A stretch of 64,000 nucleotides of DNA from Lineus longissimus. Taxonomy: Eukaryota; Nemertea; Pilidiophora; Heteronemertea; Lineidae. Below the pieces are notes generated by a model. It ran no database searches, was not told where the DNA came from, and worked only from the letters and a program-made list of their open reading frames with translations. The translations under genes and the position numbers were made by a program. The stretch spans positions 2,852,001-2,916,000 of the forward strand of contig NC_088312.1 in assembly GCF_910592395.1 (NCBI RefSeq), written 5' to 3'. Positions 1 through 10,909 of this stretch are shown here, piece after piece. The stretch's first letter is position 1; the number at the start of each line of letters is the position of its first letter.

Positions 1-377
1 GACTGACCTTTCATTTTACAGTAAGACACGGTATGTGCCTTGTCCCCTGTCGCATGACACCTCGGACACACGTATTGCCTTAAAACAGGACACTGAATGT
101 TCCCTTTTTTGTCCTTAAGGGAATGTTTACTACAGAATTCTATGGTCTCGCCGTTTTGGCGACAAAATCCACAAGGCTGTGATACCTTCGAGTATTTTCT
201 CCGCGGCTGTTCTGACTGTTCAGATTGATATGACTTGCATTGTCGGAGCCAATTTTGCACCTCTCTTCCGACATTGTCTTGCGCTGGTTCTCGACGTTCT
301 TGAACACTGGGGACAGGCTCATTCCAAATCCCCCAAATATCGAAACTAATGTCAAATGGATTCTGAAAGTACTGCAT
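1..377 (-). CDS. nanos: Nanos homologue, 3' end cut by window edge
   Basis: Nanos is an RNA-associated translational repressor that acts with Pumilio and the CCR4-NOT deadenylase in germline and stem cells. The minus frame opens with ATG at 377-375, directly preceded by an in-frame TAA at 380-378, which supports this start unless an intron intervenes. About 125 codons are visible before the window ends. They contain the complete paired zinc knuckles: C69, C72, H85, C96 and C104, C107, H115, C120. The spacing is C-x2-C-x12-H-x10-C-x7-C-x2-C-x7-H-x4-C, the diagnostic Nanos signature. Family-typical residues include FCRQNGET, LRQYVCPRC and ATGDKAHT. Near the N-terminus, F12-x2-W15 resembles the NOT1-interacting motif, though the following DY is missing. 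The linker between is short and polar. This reading frame holds no ORF that starts and stops inside the window, so it is easily missed. The identification is firm; the C-terminus is unseen. Confidence 0.93.
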   Translation of the reverse strand, partial: MQYFQNPFDISFDIWGIWNEPVPSVQERREPAQDNVGREVQNWLRQCKSYQSEQSEQPRRKYSKVSQPCGFCRQNGETIEFCSKHSLKDKKGNIQCPVLRQYVCPRCHATGDKAHTVSYCKMKGQ

Positions 378-380
378 TTA

Positions 381-1442
381 GAAAATTTGAAAACTCACTG
401 TGTCCTCCCGACTCAAAATCATATTGTGAAATGATGATCACTTGGATTCCTATCTCATAAACAAAACGAGCTGCGGAGACTGAATGAGTCACAACTTGTT
501 GCTTGGCTGATCAAAGCTATCTCCCCGCCACGTGCAGTGACTAATGACACAATCTTTATTTTAAGAGGGACAATTGGCGTCGTTTGAAGACACCTGTGAC
601 GTTTTTCCTCAGATGTAAACAAAATGATATCAAATTTCAGTAATTGATACCCCATTGTTGATATTGGTTGTCTACTGCTCGGGTGGTAATGTTATTTCGC
701 TCAAAACCTCAGCCGCTCCGCCCGCCCCTCGGTTTTGGCCCATCAATACATGTGCATCGCGGCCAACGGACCACTAGATAACTGACCATGCATTCTCGAG
801 AAAATTCCGAGAAGGCCTATTTGAAAATATCTCTTTCAGTTAGTTCACTCAGCGGAGAGGTATATATTCTGTGACCATACACAACAAGTATGCGCGAAAT
901 GAAAAAAAATTGTTCATGCAGATAATCAATTGGGCTATTAGTCTATCTGTGGTGCTTCCTTTTATAGTCGCCTTACAGTGTTACCTTTCCAGTCATTGCG
1001 TGTTCCCCCAAAAAGCCAATTAACTTCGATGTTTTCCAAACATGGTTGTGATCTGTCGGTCAGTAGGCTAAGAACTGCGATCTTCACCGCATACGCCACC
1101 AAAGTTAGACTGACATGATGCAGAATCATTACAATTAGCTGATATAATAAATAACGCAGCGAAATGAACTAACAGTGGCATCTCATTCATATCCCAAACA
1201 AGGTATTCAAGGAACTGCTTCGGTCAAGTATCGGTCGTCGAATTTTGTGAATTATTGTGGATCCATGGACTGAGATGCTCTTAGTACATGTATTTGCTGT
1301 GTTTTTCTGACTTTTTGTGGATATCCATCGATAAGTGAGGGGAAAATCTCTGTGACATCTGGATTGTCTCGTCCGTCAACGTTTGGCAAACAAGACACCC
1401 ACCAAGCAAAGCTAGCCATCTTCCGGATATAGCAGAGGACCT
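381..1442. other. intergenic, between nanos and GT92 gene
   Basis: No coding exon is recognised. This divergent interval must hold both promoters. A TATATA run near 861-866 lies about 480 bp upstream of the nanos start, but nothing establishes it as a TATA box. Confidence 0.5.
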
Positions 1443-2903
1443 TTGTCGTCTTGGTTCATTTTCGGCCTGCATAAAATGAGGATACGCATCGGATTCACAT
1501 TGCGTTATTTCATTTTTGCAGTTGTTGTCTTCTCATTTGTGGATATCATGATGTTGGCGAACGGTCCCGGGCCATGGGAAAATATCAATTTGAAGATGAA
1601 GCGGAATTCAAATGGATGCTCTACTATCCGTACGAGTAATGCAAAAACTGGAGATGCCTTGTATAATTCGAACTTTTCTTCTCTGGAATGCGCAGAAGGT
1701 CAGTCCGTCTATCTTCACACTGCCTTCCTGGACAAAAGAGCCCGAGGGAAACCAATCGTCCGGATACTTGCCGTACTTGAAAGTGACGACCTTCCCGAGC
1801 TTGAATGTGCATTTAGGTTGGATAACGGGACTGTCCTTCAAGTCGATGTGGAGTATTACGAAATGTGTGAAAACCATCGACGCCAGTATGGATCTTTCAT
1901 GCTCTTATGCCCCATTCCTGTCCGTTTCTACACGCCTTGTTCCGTTACTGTTGAACATGCTCGAAGCAATGGCACGGGAGCCCACCGCGTAGTACTCCCT
2001 CTGAGAATGCTCACTGGCACGGGAAGCCAAGAGAAAAAGCACAAATTCGGCGTATGTGTTCCACCTATACACGGCAACGTACAAAAACAGAAGCTGGTGG
2101 AATTCATCGAGCTGACATTACTCCTCGGTGCTGAGAAAATCATCTTCTATGACTATAAAGCGACGGATGCTGTTCGAGATGTTTTACGATACTACGTGAA
2201 GAGAGACAAGGTTTCCCTAGAGCCTTGGCCGTTACCTAGTAGCGTCGACCCAGAGGTCAAAAGAATTCCACGAGGACAAAGAGTCACTGTAAGACCCGAT
2301 ACAAGGAAAGTCCATAACGTCACAAAAAAGGCAAAAAGATTTTTTCTTCCTGGTATTTGGTACCACGGGCAAAGCCTTGCAATAAACGATTGCCTTTACA
2401 AGTACTCGAACGACTTTAAGTACTTGAGTTTTAATGATATTGATGAATTCATCATACCGAAACATCAGAACACATGGGAAGAGTTGATTAAGTCGCAATA
2501 CAAGGACGCACATGCTGGGTATTGCTTTAATAGTGCGTACTTCGACACAACTCTTCGGAACAATCATGGCGGCATTTTGATAAGCCAGAGGTTCACTACT
2601 AGAGCGAAACCTGATAGTCAAAAGAGGCGAAAATGCATCGTTCGACCAGAGCGGGTCGTCGAAATGGGAATCCATCATGTTAGTAGGACCACAGATGAAA
2701 AATACTTCGCCAAGTCTGTAGATTCGAACTCCACCCTTTTACATCATTATAGAAAGTGTGTTCTAGAATCGAAGACACAAAAGTGTAATACGTTTGTTGA
2801 AGATAACCGTGGCGTTCACTTCGGTCAGAAGCTGCGAGAAAATTTCGAGGCCACCTTCCGGAGATTGAGCTCTTTACCAAAACAGACTAATTCAGGATTG
2901 TAG
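1443..2903 (+). CDS. GT92-family glycosyltransferase, intronless
   Basis: Glycosyltransferase family 92 (formerly DUF23) enzymes are Golgi type II membrane proteins that add galactose or related sugars to glycans; the acceptor here cannot be told. The ORF is 486 residues. A second Met at residue 12 is an equally good start and sits just before a hydrophobic segment (about 19-38) that would be the signal anchor. The catalytic region spans about 201-440. It begins with FGVCVPPIHG, continues with the family block around residues 218-238, then NDCLYKY (315-321) followed by the metal-binding-like D332-I-D334-E-F, and ends with HHYRK (434-438). Cysteines at 404-460 are sparse and the tail is short. 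Several NxS/T sites lie in the stem. It is a single exon and convergent with the cysteine-rich peptide gene downstream. Family assignment is confident. Confidence 0.9.
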   Translation: MSSWFIFGLHKMRIRIGFTLRYFIFAVVVFSFVDIMMLANGPGPWENINLKMKRNSNGCSTIRTSNAKTGDALYNSNFSSLECAEGQSVYLHTAFLDKRARGKPIVRILAVLESDDLPELECAFRLDNGTVLQVDVEYYEMCENHRRQYGSFMLLCPIPVRFYTPCSVTVEHARSNGTGAHRVVLPLRMLTGTGSQEKKHKFGVCVPPIHGNVQKQKLVEFIELTLLLGAEKIIFYDYKATDAVRDVLRYYVKRDKVSLEPWPLPSSVDPEVKRIPRGQRVTVRPDTRKVHNVTKKAKRFFLPGIWYHGQSLAINDCLYKYSNDFKYLSFNDIDEFIIPKHQNTWEELIKSQYKDAHAGYCFNSAYFDTTLRNNHGGILISQRFTTRAKPDSQKRRKCIVRPERVVEMGIHHVSRTTDEKYFAKSVDSNSTLLHHYRKCVLESKTQKCNTFVEDNRGVHFGQKLRENFEATFRRLSSLPKQTNSGL

Positions 2904-3119
2904 CGTTGTCTTTTATTATAATTTACCTAACAATGTAGAAGGTTCACTTGACGATTAAACATGTTATTGAAAACATATGATTATCAAGAGCGATATTACA
3001 CTGTTTACAGTTTCCGCCCCCTAGTGGGCAAGTCAAAGCATCTGTATATACGCAGCATTATCGTATTCTTTGAATACTCATGACCAGGAAGGCATCAAAA
3101 TAGTCCAAAATGTCATGTT

Positions 3120-3710
3120 TTAGCTGCACCCCCAGGTGCTTCCACAGTGTCCTGAACAACACTCCCGGTCCTTGGCGCACCACTGTCCACTCGGCTTACA
3201 CGTTACACATCTGAAATCAACAAGAATTTGAGAGTTAAAGATGGAAAAGACTGCGCGGCAGTTTTGGCCAGATGCTTTCATCGGCGTCTGATTGGCTGAT
3301 GACATATGACGTCATTTGTTGGCTGTCCCAAAGTGCTTCACAACAACTACCACAGTTTTCATTGCCAAGGAGGCATGGTAGATACTGTGATGACCCCAGG
3401 ATGGAAATACATGTATATACCATTCATCCCTGCAGGCCGAAATATACCTTAAGTATACTCTGATTTCAATGAAAATGTAATAAACATCAACTTACGTTCC
3501 TCTCTTGAAGAGGTCCCATTTTCCACAATACAACCACCCACAACATGGCTTGATAAACGTTCCAAGGCAACTATCACCTAAATCGTAACAGTGGTTACTC
3601 CCAGCGGGCAGTATTTCTCCGGTTTGGACGTCATCACCCTCTCCTCTTTTGACCGATGTTGCATTCGTTGTGGATATGTAGATAATAATCAAAACTGTCA
3701 ACAATTGCAT
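3120..3710 (-). CDS. secreted cysteine-rich peptide with two tandem cystine-knot motifs
   Basis: There are two exons on minus, 3710-3496 and 3210-3120. The donor GTAAG at 3495-3491 and the acceptor ending TTTCAG at 3211 join in frame to give 101 residues. Residues 1 to about 17 are a signal peptide. A short propeptide-like stretch containing KR (21-22) follows. The rest holds twelve cysteines. C41, C48, C56-C57, C62 and C73 have spacing x6, x7, CC, x4, x10. C76, C83, C89-C90, C94 and C100 have spacing x6, x5, CC, x3, x5. Each set matches the C-C-CC-C-C inhibitor-cystine-knot framework, and only two residues separate them. The intron falls one codon before the last cysteine of the first knot. 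Such folds occur in neuropeptide-like, antimicrobial, protease-inhibitor and venom peptides. No specific family is recognised, so the role stays open. The 285-bp intron contains a TGACGTCA site at 3307-3314. Confidence 0.72.
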
Positions 3711-6013
3711 TGTTGCTGTTTTGCTGAAATTGATGACAAAAGTTGCAGTTATTGATACATGTATTTGGATACTATATCCGCATTACATTTATTGTCCTGG
3801 TAAATTGGAAATAGATGAACAACCCTCACGCTATGGGAAAATTAGCTGGTCATCGTACTCCGGCCGCTTTATGCCGATCTACCGTCGTTGTCCTTCATCC
3901 TTTAGAATGGATGCTCACCACCGGTTAGTCGGCATGGACTACTTTCGAAAAAGGCACTTCTGTAGTAAAAGTTGGAGAAGATGACGCTTACCCCTCCAAC
4001 CCCAAGACCTACATGCAGCAGCCCTGAGGGAGTTTCATGTACACCGCTGATAGGTGATGTTATGAATCTTCAAGCTCAAGATACTATATAGCTGAATGAA
4101 ATCACTCACCAAAAGTTATCCATCGCAAGCATCGGATCCAATAGATGAACTTCATCATTTGCATGGGTTTATAAAGTAGAAAGCAAATAAATAGTGGTCA
4201 CAACTGCCAATCATCGGCTGCTTACATGAAATTTCACGGAAACTGTGTTAATAGTGGACACCTAAATGGGAGCAAGGTCTAGTAATAGTTTATTGCTGAT
4301 TGCTGATTGATGTTGGGCGTCTGACGACCTTATGGTGACGTACAAAGACTGTCGAGGAAACCCCTTTCGTCATGCTTAACATATTATCATATTTTCCCCT
4401 GGGGAATGGACAATGCGCTAACACAGCATCCGGAGTGTAAACTTGCCTGGCCCGCTTCTCAATACCGCAGGAAGTTCGGACCGGGTAAGCCTCTCGCTCG
4501 GTCTGATACTCGAACACAAGCTAAGCCTGCTGATCTCCAGAATAGAGGCCAACAAGAGTGATCCACATCACATCGCTGGGTTATTAAATTGGGTAATTGC
4601 TGCTAATATCATTCGATTAATAGTGACTTCATTGTATGTACTCTTATAGAGTTTTATTGTGTCCTGGTTTTGTTTCTGTGAACAAATGAATAGGTGTATT
4701 GGTATTGCTTACTTAGAAACAACCGCTACGTGAAGTATTCCTCATACAAGTATGCAGACACTGAAAACTAAGATGAAAGGAGCGGTTTCCGTCATTGTGA
4801 ACTGTTTTCACTAAACCCTTACCCTAGCCGACCATTACTGATCGGAAGGTGTTGTTGTTGACGGATGGCCATCGCAAAGAAAATTGTAAACTAGTGGGTG
4901 GCAAATCTCGATATTTTATATATATGACGATGGAGTGAAAAACCCTGAATCTCAGGATGTATGGTTGACCGGTCTTTTCACATGGCTTAGAAACCTACTT
5001 TCTCGCATAATCCAACTGTAATGTAGTACCTATGAATTGAGTAGGATTTACTTGTAACGGGATTTCTCGAACGTAAAGTATGAAACTGTCGTTGTTTCAA
5101 TCAGATTAGTTTTGGTAGCTTGTAGAAAGTTTTGCCTTATTACTTGAAGATCATTCGAAACTAAACCATGATAGATACATGTTGACCTTGTAGGGGCCCT
5201 GAAGGGAGAGACCTTTTCAGTGTTTGGATTATTTAATGACAGGGTGATGACATGGATGATGATGACAAGGTCGTAATGACATGTATGATGTATAGTACAT
5301 GTAGTGCAGAGTAGGCTTACTCGGTCAAGGATACGATCAAGTCGTTTAGAGAGTACATTAAGGCAACTTGACGGGAAAAAACTGTAAGTATATGTAGGTA
5401 TCATGTGATTGATCATTATACATATTTCGAGTTCCAAGTATTAATTAGGAAAATCGCGGTAGGACGAGTCCGGTCCAATGCGTCCGGAGTGTACTCTATC
5501 CGTACCAAAGCCATTTGAAGTTCAAGTCATTGTCGTTCTCTAAAACTATCTAAACACAGAATACAATGGGACCTGAATATTCGCAATTGAGGTCATGTAC
5601 CACACACAGTTTATATAAACGCTAGTTGGGGTGCACAATCTAATTAAAATTCGATTTACTAAAATCAATAATAACATGTTATAGTTAGACTAGTGTGGCA
5701 AAATTGCGTTGTATTTCGACCAAGCCGTCATCGTGATGTATGAGCAGAAGAAAACTTAAATCCGTATACATTTAATATCAGAAATTGCTTCGTCTTTCAA
5801 TACTTGTCAATTGTCTGGTAAATTTCATCATCAGGAATTTTACTTTGCTTCGTTTTCTACCTTCATGTACATGTATATCCTTTTTAAGTTTTCACCATCT
5901 TACGCCTTAAGTTTATGTGTGTTACCGTATTTCCATGTTACCGTGTTACCGCGTTATTTCTGTGTTTTTTCATTTTCATCACCCCGCAAAGATTCGCCCT
6001 TTTTCCCTTTCAG
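3711..6013. other. intergenic or intronic DNA
   Basis: No recognisable exon. The several 60-130-codon ORFs here lack family features and splice support. The end (about 5760-6013) becomes pyrimidine-rich and terminates in a good acceptor at 6012-6013, so part of it is probably the intron preceding the zinc-finger exon. Confidence 0.45.
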
Positions 6014-6253
6014 AAAATGGTCCGTTGGCGGTGTCCAGGGTATCCAGAATGCCCCAAGATCTTCCTCTACGCAGGCGCCATGAAGGCACATCTCCAGGCA
6101 TGTCCTCATGCCAAAAAACGACGCGTCAATACCGAAAAGGGGGACTATGAAACCATGCTGACTATCATACAATTTGTTGAGGACCAACAGAAAGGGAATG
6201 TGACTTGCTCTAGGAGATTTGTTCCTTCGTTCCGCACGGATTCAAACTACTGA
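6014..6253 (+). CDS. small single C2HC zinc-finger protein (terminal exon)
   Basis: A long pyrimidine tract ending in CAG precedes AAAATGG. The ATG at 6017 opens a 78-codon frame to a TGA ending at 6253. The N-terminus carries one zinc-finger-like motif: C6-x5-C12-x12-H25-x3-C29, with H31 as an alternative last ligand. A basic run KKRR (33-36) and a polar tail follow. The acceptor suggests that an upstream exon exists. It could be a 5' non-coding exon, in which case this is the whole protein, or a coding one read through in the same frame. I could not place it. No named family is recognised, and nucleic-acid binding is only inferred from the finger. Immediately downstream is a 24-bp hairpin insertion (6392-6415). 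Confidence 0.45.
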   Translation, partial: KMVRWRCPGYPECPKIFLYAGAMKAHLQACPHAKKRRVNTEKGDYETMLTIIQFVEDQQKGNVTCSRRFVPSFRTDSNY

Positions 6254-7315
6254 AGGACTCTTAAAGGAGGAGGTCTTGAAAGTTACCTATTGCTGCTTCA
6301 AGGTACTGTTGTCCCACACACTTCCTCTGAAGAGGGGACAAGTGGTAGCATGAATGAATCAAAACTGGTCTTTATTAATTCTTGGTGGAATCAGAGTCTT
6401 TATTGAAAGAATCTGGTGGAATCATATACAATCTTAAGCCATTAAAGGGGTCTGTGCTTTCTCTCTCACAGTTTCTTCCACCTGTCTTCTTAGTTGTACG
6501 TATCACACACCACAGAACATCAAAATTGCCCCGAAAGCAAGTACTCAGTCCAGGTGGCCGATTGTCAGGGTTGTGACCAACAGACAGGCTCGTGGTTGCC
6601 TTATGAAACTTTACACACATCGGGCCTGTCTTGGACAAATTTCAATTTCAACCAACCATTTCTAGGAGCAGTGCAGTATAAAAGGTTTAAGTGTTCAAAG
6701 GTGCTGCCATCTGAGCAAAGAAAGTGGAACTAGGCACTTGGCTGAAACAAAAAATGTCTTGACTTTCTTCAACTTTTCGCACACGTTAGGATGAAATTGA
6801 AACATGAAGTTAAAATGAATATATGTATAATTTATAGCTCAAACCAATAGGTTTTCGCTATCAGTAATAAATCGATTAATTTACAAATGTATCACGATAA
6901 ATAAATGAGGTCAGCAGTTTAGGCCTGCATAATTATCATACATTGCGAGATATTTTATCAGTGCATTGTGGCCTAATTAATGTCAAATGATCTGTATACA
7001 GGTATACACTAACCATGTCATTGATCAAATGGGAAAAGACAATGTCACATGCATGAGCTTGATGTTTATCAGACCAACGGAAGACGGCTTATACCAAGGA
7101 GGCCACTGAGTCCGTTCTAAAATTCTTGGATATACATGTACATGCCACTGGATATGAAAATCATCATCGTGACCATGCACAGAAGGCTTTTTCGGACCTG
7201 ATGCAGTTTACATGTACAGCGTCTAATATCCACAGACCTTTGGTGATGTGGTAGTTACATTATTTTCACTTGGCAATGTGTAATTGTTTCGTAAACTGAC
7301 ATCCATACGAGAAAA
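6254..7315. other. intergenic, zinc-finger gene to PRR5
   Basis: Apart from the micro-hairpin at 6392-6415 nothing is recognised. The segment is AT-rich with many short open frames lacking family features. It should include the PRR5 promoter and the zinc-finger gene's 3' UTR. Confidence 0.45.
6385..6422. mobile_element. 24-bp micro-hairpin with 7-bp direct repeats
   Basis: The core at 6392-6415 starts CAGAGTCTTT and ends AAAGAATCTG. These are inverted complements with one mismatch around a 4-base loop. Perfect GTGGAAT repeats flank it at 6385-6391 and 6416-6422. It shares the CAGAGTC end and target-repeat length with the hairpins at 30941-31001 and 31681-31716. It looks like the footprint or a minimal copy of a non-autonomous transposon. 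Confidence 0.6.
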
Positions 7316-10300
7316 ATGAATATTCACGAGTCCGTCCGCCAACTTGTGAGCCAAGTTCGTCGCGGTAGTGGTGACAACCGGAGTAGAAGTGACCCGAGGC
7401 GTGGCAGCGGAGACAAATCACGGCACAACAGCGTGGATACCTCCCCGCACCGTCATGGAGGCAGCGGTGATAGCCAGACGCGTACACGTCTTGGCAGTTC
7501 CTCCACGCTGCCGCGCCGCTCACTGGAAAACATCATCAGTCTTGGTTCACGGTCCAATAGTCGCGAGCGGTTGATTTCAAATTCCGATACTCCGCCCAGT
7601 CCGTTGTCGCCGCTGATCAGAAACATTGCAATGTTCGGTGCACCTCCTGGATCACCAACGTTACCTCGTACCGCAGCCACAAGCACAGTCCCTCATCAGG
7701 GACTCTCCTCGAAGAATAACGAGTGGACAGAGTAAGATTCTTTACTTCAAACTCTTGCCTTCAACAACGGGCCGCCGTTGGCTATCACACGACAGAAATT
7801 TGCTCTCAAACATCTGAGTGACCAACCTCCATAAGACATGCATGATGGATCTAGCTACCAATATACATATATATGACAGTCTCCGACTCGTTAATTGAAA
7901 CGCCCATTGCCATCACTGTAAAATCAATGCCTTCGCTCAACAGCTTTGATGGTAATATCGTTCGTTGACATGGTTCCAAAGCTATCACCAAAAGTTTCTC
8001 GAAAAAACGATAAGATGGTGTAAATAAAATAGGATGTGGTTATGGGTATCTTTTCACTTATTCGTCCCACCACCATCATCAATGACATAACTTAGAGTAT
8101 TTGTGCTTGCAGGGTACAGACGGCCCTGGTAACTCTTTTCCAGAGAAAGAAGTTGCCGGACAACCAGCTGTCTTTTCTACTAATTACACTGAGGTAAGCC
8201 CGTATTTACGTGTACCGAATGTTAGCTTATTGTATTCTTTATTCAAACAAAATTAACTTTATCAAGGTTATTTTGCAGGAAGATGGTGAAATCTGAAGTT
8301 GGCGGTTTTATCTACGACTTCTACAAGGTAAGCATTTCTCAACAAAAAAAATTTCTTCAAAAATATTGGGCCTCAGCCGGGAATTGATGCTGAACCGGGG
8401 ACCTCCCGCACCCAAAGCGGGGATCATAACTCTAGACCACTGAGCCGTCATGAATGATTCAACAGAAGTAGGCATATTGTATCTGCTTGGATAAAATCAA
8501 ACTAATTTGTCTTTAGTGCGGGTTTGGGGATCCCAAAAACGATGTACGCGATATCTGGTATGATTTTGAACAGCCGATTATAATGAACAGTTCCAACCAG
8601 AACGACTTTGATGAGATTGGTAGAAAGATATGTACTTCTCGATATGATATTAGGGCCTGGTTACTCCAAAAAGTTAACTCCTTCAGTTAAGCCATTAGAT
8701 TTAACGCCAAGTGGTATATAATCCTATACCATATTCATTGTTGTTTTCTTTAAAGAACCAGTTGATGAAGAAAGGGATGCAGATTTTGCGGAATAGTCTT
8801 CAGAGCGAAGGTGAGGCGGATTGTATTTCTTTATTAAACAAGACTTTACAAAGGTACCTTGTTATATATAATGTTGTAATCATGCGTCAAGGACCTTTCC
8901 CATATCAGCACAGCCCAGTTCTCCGTCGATACTTTGAAATAAAATACTTGAATACAGTGTGGACAAATTACAGGGAGTTTCGATAATCGTATACATGTAC
9001 ATTTTTTTTCAGGTGAGGAACTTCTGCAGGAACTCGGTGACCTCTGGGACTGTTTCTTCCGCGAGACCCTACCGACTTTACAGATGCTTCTCTTCCCCAT
9101 CGAGACCATGGAACTGCCCATCAGAAACCTAACATTGATAGGCTTTCGTGATAATGTGGTGCTCAAGAAAGACTTGGAAGGTGAGTAATCGTCCTTTGGA
9201 TAGAGAACTCAAAGATTCACCCAACGATCCTTAAAATATTCCTAAAAATCGAGACATTTAAGCTTTCCTGAAACCGCTCAGTCTTTTTCGGCGGGCACAA
9301 AATCTTTAACCTCATCGGTGCTTATAATGTTCTACTTTGCCTTCCAGAGATTTTGATAGAAGTCAACTCTTCCGTTCCTCCGTCCATTCGGCAAATGTTA
9401 CTGGTGCTACAGGTAAATCATACGTCAGCCAGTTTCAGGTGAACAACAAGAAAAAATCTGACTTGGAATTCGCTCGAGTACTTTTGCACACTTTTCTATG
9501 GCACACTTTGAAAATCTAGAACATTTCTCTACCTTCAAGCGGATGTTGGATGATGTACAATCAATCGTCAAAAAATTTGCCATATCCTTACTTTTAAAGT
9601 GTCTTGAATCTCATTTGTTTTAGGGTATCCACGATGACGACCCACCCAACGAGAATTACCTGAAATTAGAGCGCCTTGTTGGCTGCGTGATAACGCCACA
9701 TATTGGCTACAAAGGCGTCTACATGGAATGCCAACCTGAACCGACCATCAAGGCGTATACACAAGCTTATCGGAAAAAGTCTTCTGGGAGTAAGGAGGCT
9801 ATTGTCAGTTAATAGTCTGTTGTCTTTAAACAAAGCCCGCTCGTACCAAGGCGTAAATTCCCATTGTTCTGCTGTCTTATCAATGGGTTATCTGGGCAAA
9901 TCTTGATGACATCGACCCCCACGAAATAGCTTACATGAGAGTCGATAGGCCTATCACCGGCAAGGGCAAGTAAACGTTCATGTAATGCAAGATTGTCTTG
10001 CGTTTCCAGTGCGTATACCCGAGTTCGTACATTTCTCTACCGGAAATGTAAAATACACCAAAAATACCAATCGTGGCGTCGCAGCAAGGAACTATTTGCT
10101 TGTTTCTTGCGTGTAGAAACGGGATAAACATCGTTTGTAAATTGCAAGACGCCTTCATTTCATCAACATTGTTCTTTCAGTTGCTCCAAATCCAAGCCAA
10201 CTAAATCCAATGTATCAACGATCACAGAGCGTTGATTTCCTAAGCCAGTCTCCGCTGCAGGCATCAGGTCCGCAGAGGACGAGGCGGAATATGCACATCC

Positions 10301-10440
10301 GACAGGCGAGTACTCCTGCGGGGATCATCTTGGAGCCTCTGGTCGAGCGAGTGGAAGCAGGCCAGGATCACTATCACCGACGCCATAGTATTGCTTGCGA
10401 AGTCGACGTTTTTGATAATGACAATGAGAATCAGTACTAA
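7316..10440 (+). CDS. PRR5: PRR5/Protor-like mTORC2 subunit, eight exons
   Basis: PRR5/PRR5L (Protor) binds Rictor in mTOR complex 2 and helps direct it to AGC kinases. The exons are 7316-7731, 8113-8193, 8279-8327, 8756-8810, 9013-9180, 9348-9412, 9624-9789 and 10181-10440. All junctions are GT-AG and all phases agree, giving 419 residues. An in-frame TAA 24 bases upstream supports the ATG at 7316. Residues 1-138 are a Ser/Arg-rich, proline-directed low-complexity region, longer than the human N-terminus. The HbrB/PRR5 domain (about 139-320) shows LFQRKKLPDNQL, the GGFIYDFYKNQLMKKGMQIL block, LWDCFFRETLPTLQMLLFP, VPPSIRQMLLVLQGIH and a final LVGCVITPHIGYKGVY. The tail keeps RRHSI, matching vertebrate RRHSV. 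Introns are 85-428 bp. The third holds a tRNA-Pro-like sequence and the seventh (391 bp) nothing recognisable. Any 5' non-coding exon is unseen. Confidence 0.93.
8369..8446 (-). repeat. tRNA-Pro(UGG)-like pseudogene or SINE head
   Basis: Read on minus it follows tRNA-Pro closely. There is an acceptor-like GGCTCAG, A-box-like AGTGGTCTAG, a near-canonical anticodon arm with TTTGGGTG (anticodon TGG), then GGTTCA in the T arm and a CTGAGGCC 3' acceptor strand. The T loop carries about six extra bases, so a functional tRNA is unlikely. It sits in the third intron of PRR5, antisense to that gene. Confidence 0.6.
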
Positions 10441-10909
10441 ATCAAACATTCGAATTGAGTACCAAGTCAAACATCATCGAAAAGTCGTACAAGTGTCTTC
10501 CTCCCCTCCCACATGGTGTTGGCCTGAAGTTCAGTACGCTTCCCCCTCACATCACATGTATAGGTAAATGGTCAAAGTTTCCCGATGGAGCCCACCTCCG
10601 GGCCGTATTTCTGAGATCCGAAGGAACAGGGATACGGATAATCTTTTGTGTCATGTATAATGTTCTATACACTTAATTGGTATGTTTTATTTAATTATTT
10701 ATTATGCATATCACATGTTAATGATTACAGACATGTTAATTCTTTATCACAACTTTACTTATAGGTAAACCACTCTTATTGCTTAGAAACGGGACTTTTT
10801 CATATCGTCAGAAATATATTTACCAAAAAAACAAAGAATACTTTGTCTCAAGCGATTCTGTCGGTTCTAAATGTCGATTTGACAACATGGGTCTGTTATC
10901 AATGTCCTT

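Noticed and set aside
140-355. 71-codon minus frame over the nanos locus
   Set aside because: It is an out-of-frame shadow; the true nanos frame is offset by one base and continues past the window edge.
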